Positions 41,533 to 50,312 of a DNA stretch of 64,000 bases are shown one piece after another. This DNA is from Plantibacter sp. Leaf314 (GTDB taxonomy: Bacteria > Actinomycetota > Actinomycetes > Actinomycetales > Microbacteriaceae), in assembly GCF_001423185.1 (NCBI RefSeq), contig NZ_LMOB01000001.1:62001-126000 (forward strand), written 5' to 3'. A program made the position numbers and the translations under genes. Each line of letters opens with the position of its first letter. Position 1 is the first letter of the stretch. The notes under the pieces are model-generated. The model did no database searches, had not been told where the DNA came from, and saw only the letters and a list, made by a program, of their open reading frames with translations.

Positions 41533-42399
41533 TCAGCCTTCGGTGACGGGCGTCTCGACGGTGGACGTGCTGGTGACGGCCGCAGGCTCCGGGGGAGCGC
41601 CGTCGGCGTACTCGCCGACCCGGCCGGTGCGCAGCACGCGGTCGAGGAGCGAGTCGAAGTTCTTCGCCATCTCCTGAGCGGTGTCGCCCGGCCAGACGTG
41701 GACGGGCTTCGCCGCGCCCTGTGCCTGCTGCAGCGAGGTGCGCTCGAGGAGCTGCGGGTTGAGGATGAGGGGGCCGAACATGTCGCGGAGTTCCTTGATG
41801 CGGAACTGGTGCTCCATGGACTGCGGACGCACCCGGTTGACGATGATGCCGAGCGGCTGGAGCCGGGGGCTCAGCCCGCGACGGATCTCCTCGACGGCGC
41901 GGAGCGCGCGGTCGGCGGCGGAGACGGAGAAGAGGCCGGGCTCGGTGACGACGGCCACGCGGTCGCTGGCAGCCCAGGCCGTGCGGGTGAGGGCGTTGAG
42001 CGACGGGGCGCTGTCGATGAGGACGAGGTCGTACTCCTCCTCGACGTGTGCGAGTGCCTCTTCGAGTCGCCAGATGTCGCGGATGCTCGGGTGCGGGCCG
42101 TCGAAGTTGATCGCGGACGGACTGCCGATCATGACGTCCATCTTGCCCGGGTGGATCTTCGTCCAGCCGCTCGCCACGATCGCCTGCTCGACGATCTTCT
42201 TCTTCGGCGAGGTCAGCACATCCGTCACCGTGAGGTGACCGGCGACGTCGACGGCCATGCCGGTCGAGACGTCGGATTGCGGGTCGAGATCCACGACCAA
42301 CGTGCGGATGTCCTTCGAGAACGCGGCGGAAGCCAGGCCAAGGGTGACGGTGGTCTTGCCGACGCCCCCCTTCAGGGAGCTAACGCTGAGTACATGCAC
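41533..42399 (-). CDS. Orphan ParA/MinD-family ATPase
   Basis: A 288-residue deviant Walker ATPase used in positioning or partitioning. The N-terminus reads VHVLSVSSLKGGVGKTTVTLGLASAA, with the signature Lys before GGVGKTT; LVVDLDPQSDVSTGMAVDV and VLIDSAPSLNALTRTAWAASDRVAVVTEPGLFSVSAADRAL follow. A roughly 25-residue Thr/Val/Pro/Glu-rich tail ends the protein. No parB or parS is nearby, so it is not the chromosomal segregation pair. GTG at 42399 is chosen because TAACGT lies eight bases upstream and the Walker box then starts at the usual distance. It is divergent from pyc. Confidence 0.88.
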   Translation of the reverse strand: MHVLSVSSLKGGVGKTTVTLGLASAAFSKDIRTLVVDLDPQSDVSTGMAVDVAGHLTVTDVLTSPKKKIVEQAIVASGWTKIHPGKMDVMIGSPSAINFDGPHPSIRDIWRLEEALAHVEEEYDLVLIDSAPSLNALTRTAWAASDRVAVVTEPGLFSVSAADRALRAVEEIRRGLSPRLQPLGIIVNRVRPQSMEHQFRIKELRDMFGPLILNPQLLERTSLQQAQGAAKPVHVWPGDTAQEMAKNFDSLLDRVLRTGRVGEYADGAPPEPAAVTSTSTVETPVTEG

Positions 42400-42403
42400 A
42401 AGG

Positions 42404-42442
42404 CTCAACGTTACCGTGACTAGGCTAGGGAATCTCAACGTT
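42404..42442. promoter_or_regulatory. Two CTCAACGTT direct repeats between parA and pyc
   Basis: Exact CTCAACGTT copies start at 42404 and 42434, 30 bp apart (about three helical turns). The first covers the -10 of parA. TAGGCT at 42421-42426 between them could be a -10 for pyc. The binding factor is unknown. Confidence 0.5.
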
Positions 42443-42472
42443 TGCTGAGTTGGCTGTTGTGGAAAGGGTTCC

Positions 42473-45400
42473 ATGTTCAGGAAGATTCTTGTCGCCAATC
42501 GCGGAGAGATCGCCATTCGGGCGTTCCGTGCCGCGTATGAGCTGGGGGCGAAGACGGTTGCGGTGTTCCCATACGAGGACCGTAATTCGATGCATCGGCT
42601 GAAGGCCGATGAGGCCTACCAGATCGGTTCCGAGGGTCATCCCGTGCGGGCCTACCTCGACGTCTCGGAGATCATCCGGGTCGCGAAGGAGTCGGGCGCC
42701 GACGCGATCTACCCCGGGTACGGCTTCCTCTCGGAGAACCCCGAGCTCGCCGAGGCCGCCCGTGCCGCCGGCATCACCTTCATCGGCCCGCCGTCGTCGG
42801 TGCTCGAGATGGCCGGGAACAAGGTCACCGCGAAGGAGCACGCGATCGCCGCCGGCGTCCCCGTGCTGAAGTCGACCCCGGCGAGCCGCGACATCGAGGA
42901 ACTGCTGGCGGGGGCCGCCGAGATCGGGTTCCCGATCTTCGCGAAGGCCGTCGCTGGTGGCGGCGGGCGCGGTATGCGCCGCGTCGACAGCGAGGCCGAC
43001 CTCCGCGGCGCGCTCGAGGCGGCCATGCGTGAGGCGGACAGCGCCTTCGGCGACCCGACGATGTTCCTCGAGCAGGCCGTCGTCCGGCCCCGCCACATCG
43101 AGGTCCAGATCCTGGCCAGCGCCGACGGTGAGACCATCCACCTGTTCGAGCGCGACTGCTCGGTGCAGCGACGGCACCAGAAGGTCGTCGAGATCGCTCC
43201 GGCCCCGAACCTCGACGAGGACACCCGCCAGGCGATGTACCGCGACGCCATCGCGTTCGCGAAGTCGATCGGGTACGTCAACGCCGGAACCGTCGAGTTC
43301 CTGCTCGACACCGCCGGTGAGCGCAAGGGCCAGCACGTCTTCATCGAGATGAACCCGCGCATCCAGGTCGAGCACACGGTCACCGAGGAGGTCACCGACG
43401 TCGACCTCGTGCAGTCGCAGATGCGGATCGCCGCGGGCGAGTCGCTGACGGACCTCGGGCTCACCCAGGATTCGCTCCACCTGCGGGGCTTCGCGCTGCA
43501 GTGCCGCATCACGACCGAGGACCCCACGGCGGGCTTCCGGCCCGACACGGGCAAGATCACGACGTACCGGTCCCCGGGCGGCGGTGGCATCCGGCTCGAC
43601 GGCGGCACGGTCGCGTCCGGCGCCCAGATCAGCCCGCACTTCGACTCGATGCTCGCGAAGCTCACCTGCCGAGGCCGCACCTTCGAAGCCGCGGTCACGC
43701 GGGCGAAGCGCGCCCTCGCGGAGTTCCGCATCCGCGGCGTCTCCACGAACATCCCCTTCCTCCAGGCGGTGCTCGAGGACGACTCCTTCGTCGCCGGAGA
43801 CCTCAGCACCTCCTTCATCGACGAGCGCCCGCAGCTGCTGCGCGGACACGTCTCGAAGGACCGCGGGACGAAGGTCGTCAACTGGCTCGCGGACGTCACG
43901 GTGAACCAGCCGAACGGCTCCCGCCCGCCCGGACCGGACCCGGTCGACAAGCTCCCGTCCATCGACATCACCGCCAACGCTCCGGCCGGTTCGCGGCAGC
44001 GGCTGCTCGAGCTCGGCCCGAAGGGCTTCGCCGAGGCGCTCCGTGCGCAGACCGCGCTGGCGGTCACCGAGACCACGTTCCGAGACGCACACCAGTCGCT
44101 CCTGGCCACCCGGGTTCGGACCAAGGACCTCCTCGCCGTGGCACCGTTCGTCTCCCGGCTCACCCCTGAGCTGCTGTCCGTCGAGGCCTGGGGCGGTGCC
44201 ACCTACGACGTCGCCCTCCGTTTCCTCGGTGAGGAGCCCTGGGAACGACTGGCGTCCCTGCGGCAGGCCATGCCGAACATCGCGATCCAGATGCTGCTCC
44301 GCGGCCGGAACACCGTCGGGTACACGCCGTACCCCACCGAGGTGACCAACGCCTTCGTGCGCGAGGCCGCCGACACCGGGATCGACATCTTCCGGATCTT
44401 CGACGCGCTGAACGACGTGTCGCAGATGCGGCCGGCCATCGACGCCGTCCTCGAGACCGGGACGACGATCGCGGAGGTCGCGGTCTGCTACACCGGAGAC
44501 CTGCTGAACCCCGCCGAGGACCTCTACACCCTCGACTACTACCTGCGGCTCGCCGAGAAGATCGTCGAGTCCGGCGCGCACGTGCTCGCCATCAAGGACA
44601 TGGCCGGCCTGCTCCGCCCGTCGGCGGCGGCGAAGCTCGTCGCGGCGTTCCGCGAGCGGTTCGACCTGCCGGTCCACGTGCACACGCACGACACGCCGGG
44701 CGGACAGCTCGCGACGCTCCTCGCCGCGAGCAACGCCGGTGCGGACGCCGTCGACGTCGCGAGCGCCCCGATGGCCGGCACTACCAGCCAGCCGTCGGCG
44801 TCGTCGCTCGTCGCTGCGCTGGCGCACACGGAGCGCGACACCGGCATCTCGCTGCAGGCGATCGCCGATCTCGAGCCGTACTGGGAGGCCGTCCGGGCGA
44901 TGTACCGTCCGTTCGAGTCCGGACTCGCCGGCCCGACCGGCCGCGTGTACACCCACGAGATCCCCGGCGGCCAGCTGTCGAACCTCCGCCAGCAGGCGAT
45001 CGCCCTCGGACTCGCCGACCACTTCGAGCTCATCGAGGACATGTACGCGGCGTCCAACAAGATCCTGGGCCGCGTGCCGAAGGTCACGCCCTCCAGCAAG
45101 GTCGTCGGCGATCTCGCCCTCCACCTCGCCGCCGTCAAGGCGGATCCGGCCGACTTCGAGGCCAACCCCGACAAGTACGACGTCCCGGACTCGGTCGTCG
45201 GCTTCATGGCGGGCGAGCTCGGCGAACTGCCCGGCGGGTGGCCGGAGCCGTTCCGGTCGAAGGTGCTGGCCGGCCGCTCGGTCGACATCGGGGTCACCCC
45301 GATCTCCGTGGAGGACCAGGTCGCTCTCGACGGAGCGTCGGCCGAGCGTCGCTCGACCCTCAACCGCTTGCTGTTCCCCGCGCCGACGAAGCAGTTCGAG

Positions 45401-45880
45401 CAGCAGCGGGACCTGTACGGCGACCTCTCCGTCGTGGACACGGCCGACTACCTCTACGGCCTCGAGCCGGGCACGGAGCACGTCGTCGAGATCGACAAGG
45501 GCGTCCGGCTGTTCGTCGGCCTCGAGGCGATCGGTGCAGCGGACGAGAAGGGCATGCGCACGGTCATGGCGACGCTCAACGGCCAGCTCCGTCCGGTGTT
45601 CGTCCGCGACCGCAGTGTCGAGGTCGACGTCCGGACGGCCGAGAAGGCCGACACCTCCGTGTCGGGCCAGATCGCCGCGCCGTTCTCCGGCGTCGTCACG
45701 GTGAAGGTCGCCATCGGCGACCGCGTCGAGGCGGGCCAGCCGGTCGCCTCGATCGAGGCCATGAAGATGGAGGCGGCCATCACGACCGCCGTCGCGGGTG
45801 TCGTCGAGCGGCTCGCGATCCCGGCCACCCAGCAGGTGGAGGCGGGCGATCTGCTCGTCGTCGTGAAGCCGAACGCCTGA
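42473..45880 (+). CDS. pyc: Pyruvate carboxylase
   Basis: A 1135-residue biotin enzyme forming oxaloacetate from pyruvate, bicarbonate and ATP (anaplerosis). Biotin carboxylase domain about 1-455: KILVANRGEIAIRAFRAAYE, GGGGRGMRRV (ATP grasp), HIEVQILASADGETIHLFERDCSVQRRHQK. Carboxyltransferase domain about 520-800: ETTFRDAHQSLLATRVRTKDL, with HVHTHDTPGG metal ligands. Biotinyl carrier end: PVASIEAMKMEAAITT, biotin Lys in AMKM. Length is typical of the single-chain enzyme. AAGGG lies shortly before the ATG. It is divergent from parA. Confidence 0.97.
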   Translation: MFRKILVANRGEIAIRAFRAAYELGAKTVAVFPYEDRNSMHRLKADEAYQIGSEGHPVRAYLDVSEIIRVAKESGADAIYPGYGFLSENPELAEAARAAGITFIGPPSSVLEMAGNKVTAKEHAIAAGVPVLKSTPASRDIEELLAGAAEIGFPIFAKAVAGGGGRGMRRVDSEADLRGALEAAMREADSAFGDPTMFLEQAVVRPRHIEVQILASADGETIHLFERDCSVQRRHQKVVEIAPAPNLDEDTRQAMYRDAIAFAKSIGYVNAGTVEFLLDTAGERKGQHVFIEMNPRIQVEHTVTEEVTDVDLVQSQMRIAAGESLTDLGLTQDSLHLRGFALQCRITTEDPTAGFRPDTGKITTYRSPGGGGIRLDGGTVASGAQISPHFDSMLAKLTCRGRTFEAAVTRAKRALAEFRIRGVSTNIPFLQAVLEDDSFVAGDLSTSFIDERPQLLRGHVSKDRGTKVVNWLADVTVNQPNGSRPPGPDPVDKLPSIDITANAPAGSRQRLLELGPKGFAEALRAQTALAVTETTFRDAHQSLLATRVRTKDLLAVAPFVSRLTPELLSVEAWGGATYDVALRFLGEEPWERLASLRQAMPNIAIQMLLRGRNTVGYTPYPTEVTNAFVREAADTGIDIFRIFDALNDVSQMRPAIDAVLETGTTIAEVAVCYTGDLLNPAEDLYTLDYYLRLAEKIVESGAHVLAIKDMAGLLRPSAAAKLVAAFRERFDLPVHVHTHDTPGGQLATLLAASNAGADAVDVASAPMAGTTSQPSASSLVAALAHTERDTGISLQAIADLEPYWEAVRAMYRPFESGLAGPTGRVYTHEIPGGQLSNLRQQAIALGLADHFELIEDMYAASNKILGRVPKVTPSSKVVGDLALHLAAVKADPADFEANPDKYDVPDSVVGFMAGELGELPGGWPEPFRSKVLAGRSVDIGVTPISVEDQVALDGASAERRSTLNRLLFPAPTKQFEQQRDLYGDLSVVDTADYLYGLEPGTEHVVEIDKGVRLFVGLEAIGAADEKGMRTVMATLNGQLRPVFVRDRSVEVDVRTAEKADTSVSGQIAAPFSGVVTVKVAIGDRVEAGQPVASIEAMKMEAAITTAVAGVVERLAIPATQQVEAGDLLVVVKPNA

Positions 45881-45973
45881 TCACCTCCGAGACCGGTCGT
45901 GTCCCTCTCCGGAGGCGATGCGGCCGGTCTCCGCTGCCACCACCACCGCCATCGGCCCGGAAGGACCCCACCC

Positions 45974-46465
45974 GTGACGACACGCCCCATCAGACTCTTC
46001 GGTGACCCGGTCCTGAAGGCCCAGACGACCGAGGTCGGCGCGATCGACGACGACATCCGGAGTCTGGTGCGCGACCTCGTCGACAGCGTCGAGCTCCCGG
46101 GTCGGGCCGGCGTCGCCGCGACCCAGATCGGCGTCGGTCTGCGGGTGTTCAGCTACAACGTCGACGGCGTGATCGGATATCTCATCAACCCGAGGCTCGT
46201 CGAGGTCCGCGGTGAACCCGAGGAGATCGGCGAGGGATGCCTCTCGGTTCCAGGACTCTGGTTCCCGACACCGCGCCATCCGTACGCGCGTGCGGTCGGT
46301 GTGGACCTGGACGGTGAGGAGCTGGTCGTGGAGGGCGAGGGCTTGCTCGCTCAGGCGTTGCAGCACGAGACCGATCACCTCGACGGGATGCTCTACCTCG
46401 ACCGCCTGTCGAAGGAACACCGGCGCGAGGCGATGCGGCAGGTCCGCGAGAGCGACTGGTTCTAG
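45974..46465 (+). CDS. def: Peptide deformylase
   Basis: A 163-residue metalloenzyme removing the formyl group from nascent proteins. All three motifs are seen: GRAGVAATQIGVGLRV (motif 1, G-x-G-x-A-A-x-Q form), EEIGEGCLSVPG (motif 2, E-G-C-L-S with metal Cys) and QALQHETDHLDGMLYLDR (motif 3, Q-H-E-x2-D-H-L). GTG at 45974 with GGAAGGA upstream. The substrate pocket is the usual actinobacterial type. It may be one of two deformylases, as is common in the phylum; the ribosome-assembly neighbours fmt and priA are not here. Confidence 0.95.
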   Translation: MTTRPIRLFGDPVLKAQTTEVGAIDDDIRSLVRDLVDSVELPGRAGVAATQIGVGLRVFSYNVDGVIGYLINPRLVEVRGEPEEIGEGCLSVPGLWFPTPRHPYARAVGVDLDGEELVVEGEGLLAQALQHETDHLDGMLYLDRLSKEHRREAMRQVRESDWF

Positions 46466-46541
46466 GCGCCCTGCGAGACGCACGACGCGCAGTACTGCAG
46501 GCCCGGCGAACGGAGGTCCGGTCGCCGAGCCCGCAGACGGG

Positions 46542-48371
46542 TCACTTCAAGGACATCCCCTGGGTCTCGGGGGAGCCCGCTCCGAGGTACATGCCCTCGA
46601 TCGTCTCCGCGAAGTCCTTGAGGATCACGTTGCGCTTGATGCTGAGCTTCGGCGTGAGGTGACCGCTCGCCTCCGTGAGCTCGTCGTCGAGGATGACGAA
46701 CTTGCGGATCGACTCCGCGCGGGACACCTTCGTGTTCGCCTCGTCGATGGCGCGCTGGACGGCGGCGAGGACGGCGGGGTTCCGTGCCGCGTCCTGAGCG
46801 CTCATCGACGCGTCCTGCCCGTTGTTGGCGAGCCAAGAGGGCAGCATCTCGGTGTCGAGGGTGATGAGCGCGCTGATGAACGGCTTCTGGTCGCCGACGA
46901 CCACCACCTGGCCGACGACCGGCGTCGCGCGGATCGGGTCCTCGAGCGCGGCCGGGGCCACGTTCTTCCCGCCCGCGGTGACGATGATCTCCTTCTTGCG
47001 GCCCGTGATGGTGAGGAAGCCGTCGGTGTCGAACGATCCGATGTCGCCGGTGCGGAACCAACCGTCGTCGAAGGCCTCGGCCGTCGCCTCGGGGTTCTTC
47101 CAGTACTCCTTGAAGACGTTGATGCCGCGGACCTCGACCTCGCCGTCGTCGGCGATGCGCAGGGAGACTCCGGGCAGTGCGGGGCCGACGGTGCCGATCT
47201 TCGACTTCTGCGCGAGGTTGACGGTGGCCGGTGCCGTGGTCTCGGTCAGCCCGTAGCCCTCGAGGATCACGATGCCGAGCGCGTGGAAGAAGTGACCGAG
47301 TCGTGGGCCGAGGGGAGCGCTCCCGGAGACCGCGTAGCGGACGCGGCCACCCATCGCCGTGCGGATCTTCGACAGCACCAGCCGGTCGAGGACGCGGAAC
47401 TTGAGTTTCAACCCGAGCGGGACCGTCCCTGACTCGAGCGCCTTCGAGTAGGCGATGCCCGTCTCGGCGGCCGCGCGGAAGATCTTGCCCTTCCCGCCGG
47501 CTTCGGCCTTCTGCTCCGAGGAGTTGTAGACCTTCTCGAACACGCGGGGTACGGCGAGCAGGAACGTGGGCTTGAAGGTGCCGAGGGAGGGGAGGAGCTG
47601 CTTGGTGTCGGGCTGGTGCCCCGTCTTCACCCCGGAGTGCACGCACAGCACGGCGATGAACCGCGCGAAGATGTGGGCGGTGGTGATGAACAGGAGGGTC
47701 GAGGCGCCGGGAGCGGACACCACGTCCTTGAGCGCGACCGCGGAGTTCCGCGACAGTTCGACGAAGTTCGAGTGGGTGAGCACGCACCCCTTCGGCCGAC
47801 CGGTCGATCCCGAGGTGTAGATGAGTGTCGCCATGTCCGAGCCCACCGCGAGGTTGCGACGGCGTTCGATCTCGGCGTCGGGGACGTCGACACCGGCGGC
47901 GGAGAGCTTGTCGAGGTCGCCGAGGTCGATCTGCCACACGCGCGTCACCTCGGGGAGGTCACCGTGGACCTCGTCGAACCGCGCGAACTGGTCGGGGGTC
48001 TCGACCAGGACACTCGTCGCACCGGAGTCGCTCAGGATCCACTGCACCTGGCTCGGCGAACTCGTCTCATAGATGGGGACGAGGAGTGCGCCGGCGAACC
48101 AGGCGGCGAAGTCGATGAGCGTCCACTCGTACCGGGTCTTGCACATGAGCCCGATCTTGCTCCCGGGCTCGATGCCGGCAGCGACGAAGCCCTTCGCGAG
48201 CGCGACGACCTGTGCGTGGAACTCGGCGGTGGTCACATCCACCCACTCCGAACCACGAGGCACGGCGAACAGTGCGGCGTTCGGTGCAGCAGCCAACCGC
48301 TTCACGAGCAGATCGGTCGCATTGGCGGATGGGTCTGCTGCGACGACTGCAGGGACGTCGAACTGTTCCAC
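46542..48371 (-). CDS. Long-chain fatty acid-CoA ligase (FadD15-like)
   Basis: A 609-residue ANL-superfamily acyl-CoA synthetase. ATP motif LIYTSGSTGRPKGCVLTH, fatty-acid motif GYGLTETTAPATVN, the DGWFRTGDIGSFDTDGFLTITGRKKEIIVTAGGKNVAP adenylation/hinge region, and the C-terminal Lys region KLSIKRNVILKDFAETIEGMY are all present. Length and motifs are closest to FadD15/AMP-dependent acid-CoA ligases. GTG start with AAGGAG five bases upstream. The synteny matches Rv2187 (fadD15). Confidence 0.94.
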   Translation of the reverse strand: MEQFDVPAVVAADPSANATDLLVKRLAAAPNAALFAVPRGSEWVDVTTAEFHAQVVALAKGFVAAGIEPGSKIGLMCKTRYEWTLIDFAAWFAGALLVPIYETSSPSQVQWILSDSGATSVLVETPDQFARFDEVHGDLPEVTRVWQIDLGDLDKLSAAGVDVPDAEIERRRNLAVGSDMATLIYTSGSTGRPKGCVLTHSNFVELSRNSAVALKDVVSAPGASTLLFITTAHIFARFIAVLCVHSGVKTGHQPDTKQLLPSLGTFKPTFLLAVPRVFEKVYNSSEQKAEAGGKGKIFRAAAETGIAYSKALESGTVPLGLKLKFRVLDRLVLSKIRTAMGGRVRYAVSGSAPLGPRLGHFFHALGIVILEGYGLTETTAPATVNLAQKSKIGTVGPALPGVSLRIADDGEVEVRGINVFKEYWKNPEATAEAFDDGWFRTGDIGSFDTDGFLTITGRKKEIIVTAGGKNVAPAALEDPIRATPVVGQVVVVGDQKPFISALITLDTEMLPSWLANNGQDASMSAQDAARNPAVLAAVQRAIDEANTKVSRAESIRKFVILDDELTEASGHLTPKLSIKRNVILKDFAETIEGMYLGAGSPETQGMSLK

Positions 48372-48556
48372 GGCAACTCCTTCGGTACCAGGTCGGCAAG
48401 ATGTGGCTCCATCCTAGGGCACCGGTATTCACGCGGTTTCTGTGGCGCGCAGCGGCTCAGTAGACTCGACTGCGGCGTGCGGAGGACCGACGCTCGAGCC
48501 GACGGGCTGCGTATGGCAGCGACGTCGGCGACACAGGACAGGGAGACGGCATCGTT

Positions 48557-49510
48557 ATGGCCAACGCGATCGGCATCGACATCGGCGGGACGAAGATCGC
48601 GGGCGGTGTCGTCGACGACGAGGGCCGGATCCTCGCGGCCGGGCGCACGCCGACGCAGGCCGCCGATCCCGTCGCCATCATCGAGGACGTCGTCGCCATG
48701 GTCCGTTCGCTGGACGACGGCAGCATCAGGAGCGTGGGCGTCGCAGCCCCCGGCTTCTTCGACGCCACCCGCTCGACCGTCTACTACTCACCGAACATCG
48801 CCTGGCGGAACGAGCCGCTGCAGGCGCGACTCGCGGCCCGCCTGCCGGACAAGATCGTCACGATCGAGAACGACGCGAACGCCGCGGGCTGGGCCGAGTT
48901 CCGCTTCGGCGCCGGTCGCGACGAGCGCAGCATGGTCATGGTCACGATCGGCACGGGCGTCGGTGGGGCGATCGTCCTCGACGACCGGTTGCTCACGGGC
49001 GGCTTCGGCAGCGGCGCTGAACTCGGTCACATGCGGCTCATCCCCGACGGGCTGCCCTGCGGCTGCGGTGCTCGCGGCTGCGTCGAGCAGTACTGCTCGG
49101 GGAACGCGCTGTTGCGGCTCGCCAACGGGGCCGCGGACGCGGGCGGCGACGGGGCCGCCCTCGCGCGAGCACGCGCCGCCGCAGGAGGCATCTTGAACGG
49201 CCACCACGTCTCCGCGCTGCTGGAGGCCGGCGACCCCGGGGCCCTCCGGTGCCTCCGCGAACTCGCCGGCCTGCTGGGCCAGGCCCTCGCGAGCATGTCT
49301 GCCATCCTCGACCCGAACGTGTTCGTCATCGGTGGCGGCGTCGCTCAGGCCGGAGACCTCCTGCTCGATCCCGTGCGTGAAGCGTTCCTGGCCCACCTGC
49401 CGGCGCGCGGATTCCACCCGGAGCCGAGCTTCAGCATCGCCGAGCTCGTGAACGACGCCGGTGTCATCGGCGCCGGGGATCTCGCCAGGAGCGCCCTCGT
49501 CGTCGGCTGA
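48557..49510 (+). CDS. ROK-family glucokinase/sugar kinase
   Basis: A 317-residue ATP-dependent sugar kinase. It shows IGIDIGGTKIAGGVV (phosphate 1), ENDANAAGWAEFRFGAGRDERSMVMVTIGTGVGGAIV (catalytic Asp in NDAN), and the ROK zinc motif ELGHMRLIPDGLPCGCGARGCVEQYCSG (H-x-C-x-C-G-x2-G-C). Substrate is most likely glucose, but N-acetylglucosamine/N-acetylmannosamine kinases share the pattern. No DNA-binding domain is present, so it is not a ROK repressor. TAGACT at 48461-48466 may be the -10 of its promoter, giving a leader of about 85 bases. Confidence 0.92.
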   Translation: MANAIGIDIGGTKIAGGVVDDEGRILAAGRTPTQAADPVAIIEDVVAMVRSLDDGSIRSVGVAAPGFFDATRSTVYYSPNIAWRNEPLQARLAARLPDKIVTIENDANAAGWAEFRFGAGRDERSMVMVTIGTGVGGAIVLDDRLLTGGFGSGAELGHMRLIPDGLPCGCGARGCVEQYCSGNALLRLANGAADAGGDGAALARARAAAGGILNGHHVSALLEAGDPGALRCLRELAGLLGQALASMSAILDPNVFVIGGGVAQAGDLLLDPVREAFLAHLPARGFHPEPSFSIAELVNDAGVIGAGDLARSALVVG

Positions 49511-49536
49511 CGGCTGCGGGGAGACAGAGGAGCACG

Positions 49537-50220
49537 ATGTTCTACTGGTTCATGAAGTACCTGGTCGCCGGCCCGATCCTGAAGACGATCTTCCGTCCCT
49601 GGGTGATCGGTGCCGAGAACATCCCGGAGCATGGTGGCGCGATCATCGCCAGCAACCACCTGTCCTTCATCGACTCGGTCATCCTGCCGCTGTGCGTCGA
49701 CCGACGCATCTCCTTCCTGGCCAAGAGCGAGTACTTCCGCGGGAAGGGGTTCGGTGGCTGGGCGACGAAGACCTTCATGCTGGGTACCGGGCAGCTTCCG
49801 ATCGACCGCTCGGGCGGCAAGGCCTCCGAGGCGTCGCTCAACACCGGCTTGGCCGTCCTCGGTGGCGGCAACCTCCTCGGGATCTATCCGGAGGGCACCC
49901 GCAGCCCCGACGGCACCATGTACCGCGGACGCACCGGGGTCGCCCGCATGGTGCTCGAGGCCGGCGTGCCGATCGTCCCCATCGCGATGATCGACACGGA
50001 GAAGGTCATGCCGATCGGGACGAAGCTGCCGCGCATCCGCCGGATCGGCATCGTCATCGGGAAACCGCTCGACTTCTCGCGGTTCGCGGGGATGGAGGGT
50101 GACCGCTTCATCCTGCGGAGCGTGACGGACGAACTGATGGTCGAGCTCCGCAAGCTCTCCGGTCAGGACTATCGCGACGTCTACGCGACGAGCGTCAAGG
50201 AGCGCGCCGCGTCGGCGTGA
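49537..50220 (+). CDS. 1-acylglycerol-3-phosphate acyltransferase (PlsC family)
   Basis: A 227-residue membrane-associated acyltransferase of phospholipid synthesis. The NHLSFID motif (N-H-x4-D) catalyses acyl transfer; the second motif is LGTGQLPIDRSGGKAS, then IYPEGTRSPDGTMYRGRTGVARM (E-G-T-R-S) and PIVPIAMIDTEKVMP. It begins 26 bases after the sugar kinase gene, with GGAG near the ATG, and is probably co-transcribed. It corresponds in position and family to mycobacterial Rv2182c. Confidence 0.93.
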   Translation: MFYWFMKYLVAGPILKTIFRPWVIGAENIPEHGGAIIASNHLSFIDSVILPLCVDRRISFLAKSEYFRGKGFGGWATKTFMLGTGQLPIDRSGGKASEASLNTGLAVLGGGNLLGIYPEGTRSPDGTMYRGRTGVARMVLEAGVPIVPIAMIDTEKVMPIGTKLPRIRRIGIVIGKPLDFSRFAGMEGDRFILRSVTDELMVELRKLSGQDYRDVYATSVKERAASA

Positions 50221-50223
50221 CGC

Positions 50224-50312
50224 TAAGCTGAAAAACCGGGCCGCGATCGCGGCCCGTTCCCCCGTCCGGGCGAGCTCCGGAGCGCGTCCGGTCGAAGAGA
50301 GACAGGAAATCC
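50224..50312 (+). promoter_or_regulatory. Leader of the DAHP synthase gene with 20-bp palindrome
   Basis: TAAGCT at 50224-50229 could be a -10 box. It is followed by an A5 run and a perfect palindrome at 50237-50256 (half CGGGCCGCGA), then TTCCCCC. The hairpin may end the acyltransferase message or sit in the aroG leader. No leader peptide ORF is visible, so ribosome-type attenuation is unsupported. Confidence 0.4.

Noticed and set aside
42425..45481. Open frame of about 1018 codons on the minus strand
   Set aside because: It is the antisense shadow of pyc. High GC gives long open frames opposite real genes, and its composition is unlike a protein.
50230..50312. Ribosome-mediated attenuator for aroG
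   Set aside because: No leader peptide ORF with aromatic codons and no alternative antiterminator pairing were visible.
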